A stretch of 64,000 nt of DNA from Anaerovibrio sp. RM50. Lineage in GTDB: Bacteria; Bacillota; Negativicutes; Selenomonadales; Selenomonadaceae. Where the stretch lies: positions 124,001 to 188,000 of the forward strand of contig NZ_JHWV01000005.1 of the NCBI RefSeq assembly GCF_000622005.1, given 5' to 3'. Below the pieces are notes generated by a model. The model was not told the DNA's origin. It worked only from the letters and a program-made list of their open reading frames with translations, and made no database searches. This document shows, in pieces, positions 61,930 to 64,000 of the stretch. Position numbers and translations under genes: made by a program. Numbering within the stretch: position 1 is the stretch's first letter; each line of letters starts with the position of its first letter.

Positions 61930-63669
61930 TTGAAATCTTTATTAAAGATTTTTACCATATTACCGTCTAAACAATATAAGATGTGTTCTGCAATCTTATT
62001 TGCAATGTTAGTAGGAGCAATTCTTGAAGCAGTGGGAATAGGTGCCATTTTGCCATTGATTTCAATAATGGGAAATGAAAAAATATTGTATGAGAATTAC
62101 GAATTAGCTGAGAATTTGAGCTTAATAGGAATAACAACACATACAGAGTTTATTGTTATGTTGTCATGCGGCCTTATTGTTTTGTATTTAGCAAAAAACT
62201 TATATATTGCTTGGGAGAGCTATTTCCAAATACATTTCGCAATAAAAAATCAGATTTATTATTCGAAAGAATTACTAGCAGAATATATTCGTAAACCGTA
62301 TTTGTTCCACATTAACCATAATACGGCAACATTGATTAGGAATGTCCATTCTGGTTCTATGGTAACATTTTCATTAATATTGATTCCTACATTACAGCTG
62401 ATTACTGAGGTCATGACTGCATTTATAATTTGGTTGATGTTAGTAATAGTTGATCCGTTTACGGCAATTATTGTGGCAGGCGTATTGTCTATCATAATAA
62501 TTGGAATTTCTAGGTTCTTTCGCCGAAAAATTACAAATCAAGGAATTATCCAAAATAATTATACAGCACAGTATATAAAGTGGTTAAATCAATCTTTGGG
62601 TGCGATTAAGGAAACCAAGATACTACATAAAGAAGAATTTTTTTTGCGAGAATTTAATAATGCTTATTGCCATTATGGTAAGGCAAATGGAAAATTTAAT
62701 TTTTTTAATCAAGTTCCTCGTACTATTATTGAAGCTTGTGTTGTTAGTGGTCTGCTTGTCCTTATTATTGTTAAATTAATATTAGGTAATACACCAATGG
62801 ATATTGTCCCTTTGCTTGGAGTTCTAGCACTTGCAGCTTTTCGATTGATGCCCAGTGCTAATCGTATTATTAATTATGCAAATCTAATAAAATTCCAAAT
62901 GCCGTTTTTTAATGAACTTTATCCAGAGCTTTATTCAATTCGTAGACGTGTTGAAAAAAAATCAGATGGTTATATAACTCCACCAGGAAAAAAATTACCA
63001 TATAAAGATATTTTATGCGTTGAACATGTTGGATTTCATTATCCTGATATGGAGGATGATGTGTTGTCAGATGTCACGTTTAATGTTCCTAAAGGAAAGT
63101 TTGTCGGTATTGTTGGACCATCCGGTGCAGGTAAGACTACTTTTGTTGACATATTACTTGGTCTGTTAGAACCAACAAGTGGGAAGATTACTGTCGATGG
63201 TATTGATATTTTCTCTGATATAAGGGCATGGCAGGAAAACCTTGCATATGTGCCTCAAAGTATATATTTGATAGATGGTACTATTAAAGAGAATATAGCA
63301 TTGGGGGTGAAGAGTGAAGATATAAGTGATGAACAAATAAAAACTGTTCTTAGAATGGCTGAATTATATGATTATATAATGTCCTTGCCAGAAGGGATGA
63401 ATACTCAAGTGGGGGAACGCGGAGTAAAACTTAGTGGAGGACAATGCCAGCGAATTGGTATTGCCAGAGCATTATATCAGCAACCGGAGGTGCTTATTCT
63501 GGATGAGGCTACTAGTGCACTTGATAATGAAACCGAGAAGAGTATTACAGAGACAATACTGAAACTCAAGGGAACAATTACAATAGTGAGTATTGCACAT
63601 AGAGTTAGTACTTTGGAAGCGTGTGATTATAAGGTCAAATTTCAATCAGGTAGGGTTGAAATAATTTAA
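61930..63669 (+). CDS. ABC-type lipid-linked glycan flippase (MsbA/PglK-like)
   Basis: A 579-residue half-transporter with six membrane helices in the first 330 residues fused to an ATPase domain: Walker A GPSGAGKTT near 396, signature LSGGQ near 502, Walker B VLILDEATSAL near 522, and the switch histidine in SIAHRVS. The start is TTG, with AAGGAGG about 6 nt upstream. In a locus with a Wzy polymerase and no Wzx, a PglK-like flippase role is likely. The gene is AT-rich like the rest of the locus. Confidence 0.85.
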   Translation: MKSLLKIFTILPSKQYKMCSAILFAMLVGAILEAVGIGAILPLISIMGNEKILYENYELAENLSLIGITTHTEFIVMLSCGLIVLYLAKNLYIAWESYFQIHFAIKNQIYYSKELLAEYIRKPYLFHINHNTATLIRNVHSGSMVTFSLILIPTLQLITEVMTAFIIWLMLVIVDPFTAIIVAGVLSIIIIGISRFFRRKITNQGIIQNNYTAQYIKWLNQSLGAIKETKILHKEEFFLREFNNAYCHYGKANGKFNFFNQVPRTIIEACVVSGLLVLIIVKLILGNTPMDIVPLLGVLALAAFRLMPSANRIINYANLIKFQMPFFNELYPELYSIRRRVEKKSDGYITPPGKKLPYKDILCVEHVGFHYPDMEDDVLSDVTFNVPKGKFVGIVGPSGAGKTTFVDILLGLLEPTSGKITVDGIDIFSDIRAWQENLAYVPQSIYLIDGTIKENIALGVKSEDISDEQIKTVLRMAELYDYIMSLPEGMNTQVGERGVKLSGGQCQRIGIARALYQQPEVLILDEATSALDNETEKSITETILKLKGTITIVSIAHRVSTLEACDYKVKFQSGRVEII

Positions 63670-63681
63670 AGGTAATATTTG

Positions 63682-63972
63682 ATGCGACCGACAGCATTTT
63701 GTTTTTTATTGTTTGATAGTACTTATGAAAATGAGAAAAGAAATAACAGGGTAGGCACTCATTTCGCTTTAAATAAAATTTTGGATAGTTTTGTTGAAGA
63801 GAATGACAACACATTTTTGATTTATGTGCGTAAATATGTATTGTCATCAACTGATTTGACAGATAATATCAGGCATTATAAGAGAAATGTATATTATAAG
63901 TTAGCTATTGAAATTGTAAAATTAATAGAATCATTTAATACAAGTAGTAAAAAAATTCAGGCGTTAAGCTAA
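63682..63972 (+). CDS. Small hypothetical protein (96 aa)
   Basis: A 96-residue frame starting 13 nt after the flippase stop, on the same strand and with similar AT-rich composition. It is basic, with no membrane helix or known motif (DSTYENEKRNNRVGTHFALNKILDSF). It could be a short member of the locus or the N-terminal remnant of a longer gene that lost its end. No clear ribosome binding site. Confidence 0.4.
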   Translation: MRPTAFCFLLFDSTYENEKRNNRVGTHFALNKILDSFVEENDNTFLIYVRKYVLSSTDLTDNIRHYKRNVYYKLAIEIVKLIESFNTSSKKIQALS

Positions 63973-64000
63973 AAACTCGTAAAATTAAAAATGATGTATT

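Overview
The window looks like the chromosome of an anaerobic Gram-negative Firmicute (class Negativicutes, Selenomonas/Anaerovibrio-like). The evidence is a mix of traits. Outer-membrane genes (an LptD-type assembly protein, a full ADP-heptose/LPS core set, a Wza-like export protein) sit beside the Firmicutes gene order secG - carboxylesterase - rnr - smpB. Anaerobic markers are present too: class III ribonucleotide reductase, superoxide reductase, and heme precursor synthesis from glutamyl-tRNA. The genus is inference. No rRNA, tRNA or CRISPR was seen.

Layout. 0-13 kb: small unknown proteins, an HExxH metalloprotein, a HigBA-like toxin-antitoxin pair, deoC, nagA, a LysR regulator, an OmpR/histidine-kinase pair, a cupin, a DUF218 membrane protein, a MATE exporter and pgi. 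13-15 kb: an isolated PilP/GspC-like protein plus secretin pair with unusual low-complexity linkers. 15.6-25.2 kb: an orphan NarL/DegU-type regulator, then a siroheme/tetrapyrrole operon (precorrin-2 dehydrogenase, hemA, hemC, cobA-hemD fusion, hemB, hemL). An AT-rich phosphoethanolamine-transferase-like gene interrupts that operon. 25.7-41 kb: a periplasmic repeat protein, an LtaS/OpgB-like sulfatase-fold enzyme, short LptD, heptose synthesis and transfer genes, and core glycosyltransferases. 41-51 kb: nrdD, pyk, secG-est-rnr-smpB, an atypical pfkA and superoxide reductase. 51.5-64 kb: an AT-rich Wzy-type surface polysaccharide locus with WbaP, export and chain-length proteins, hddA, a sugar-nucleotide SDR, glycosyltransferases, polymerase and an ABC flippase.

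The most striking non-genic content is a family (here 'family A') of nine foldback elements, all outside the polysaccharide loci. The standard form is about 172 bp; there are also 264-bp forms and one 44-bp mini form. They have imperfect terminal inverted repeats, an invariant apex stem GCGAC/GTCGC with a variable 3-nt loop, and paired (compensatory) changes between the two arms. Five copies follow a shared leader motif 3-5 nt upstream. A second inverted-repeat family ('family B', one 184-bp and one 50-bp copy) lies next to a family A copy at both of its sites in the same relative orientation, which suggests a composite unit.

Other items worth attention: a five-unit 15-bp tandem array before the OmpR-type regulator, a three-unit 20-bp array before the MATE gene, a group II intron 3' relic downstream of nrdD, and a decayed hddC-gmhB fusion directly upstream of hddA.
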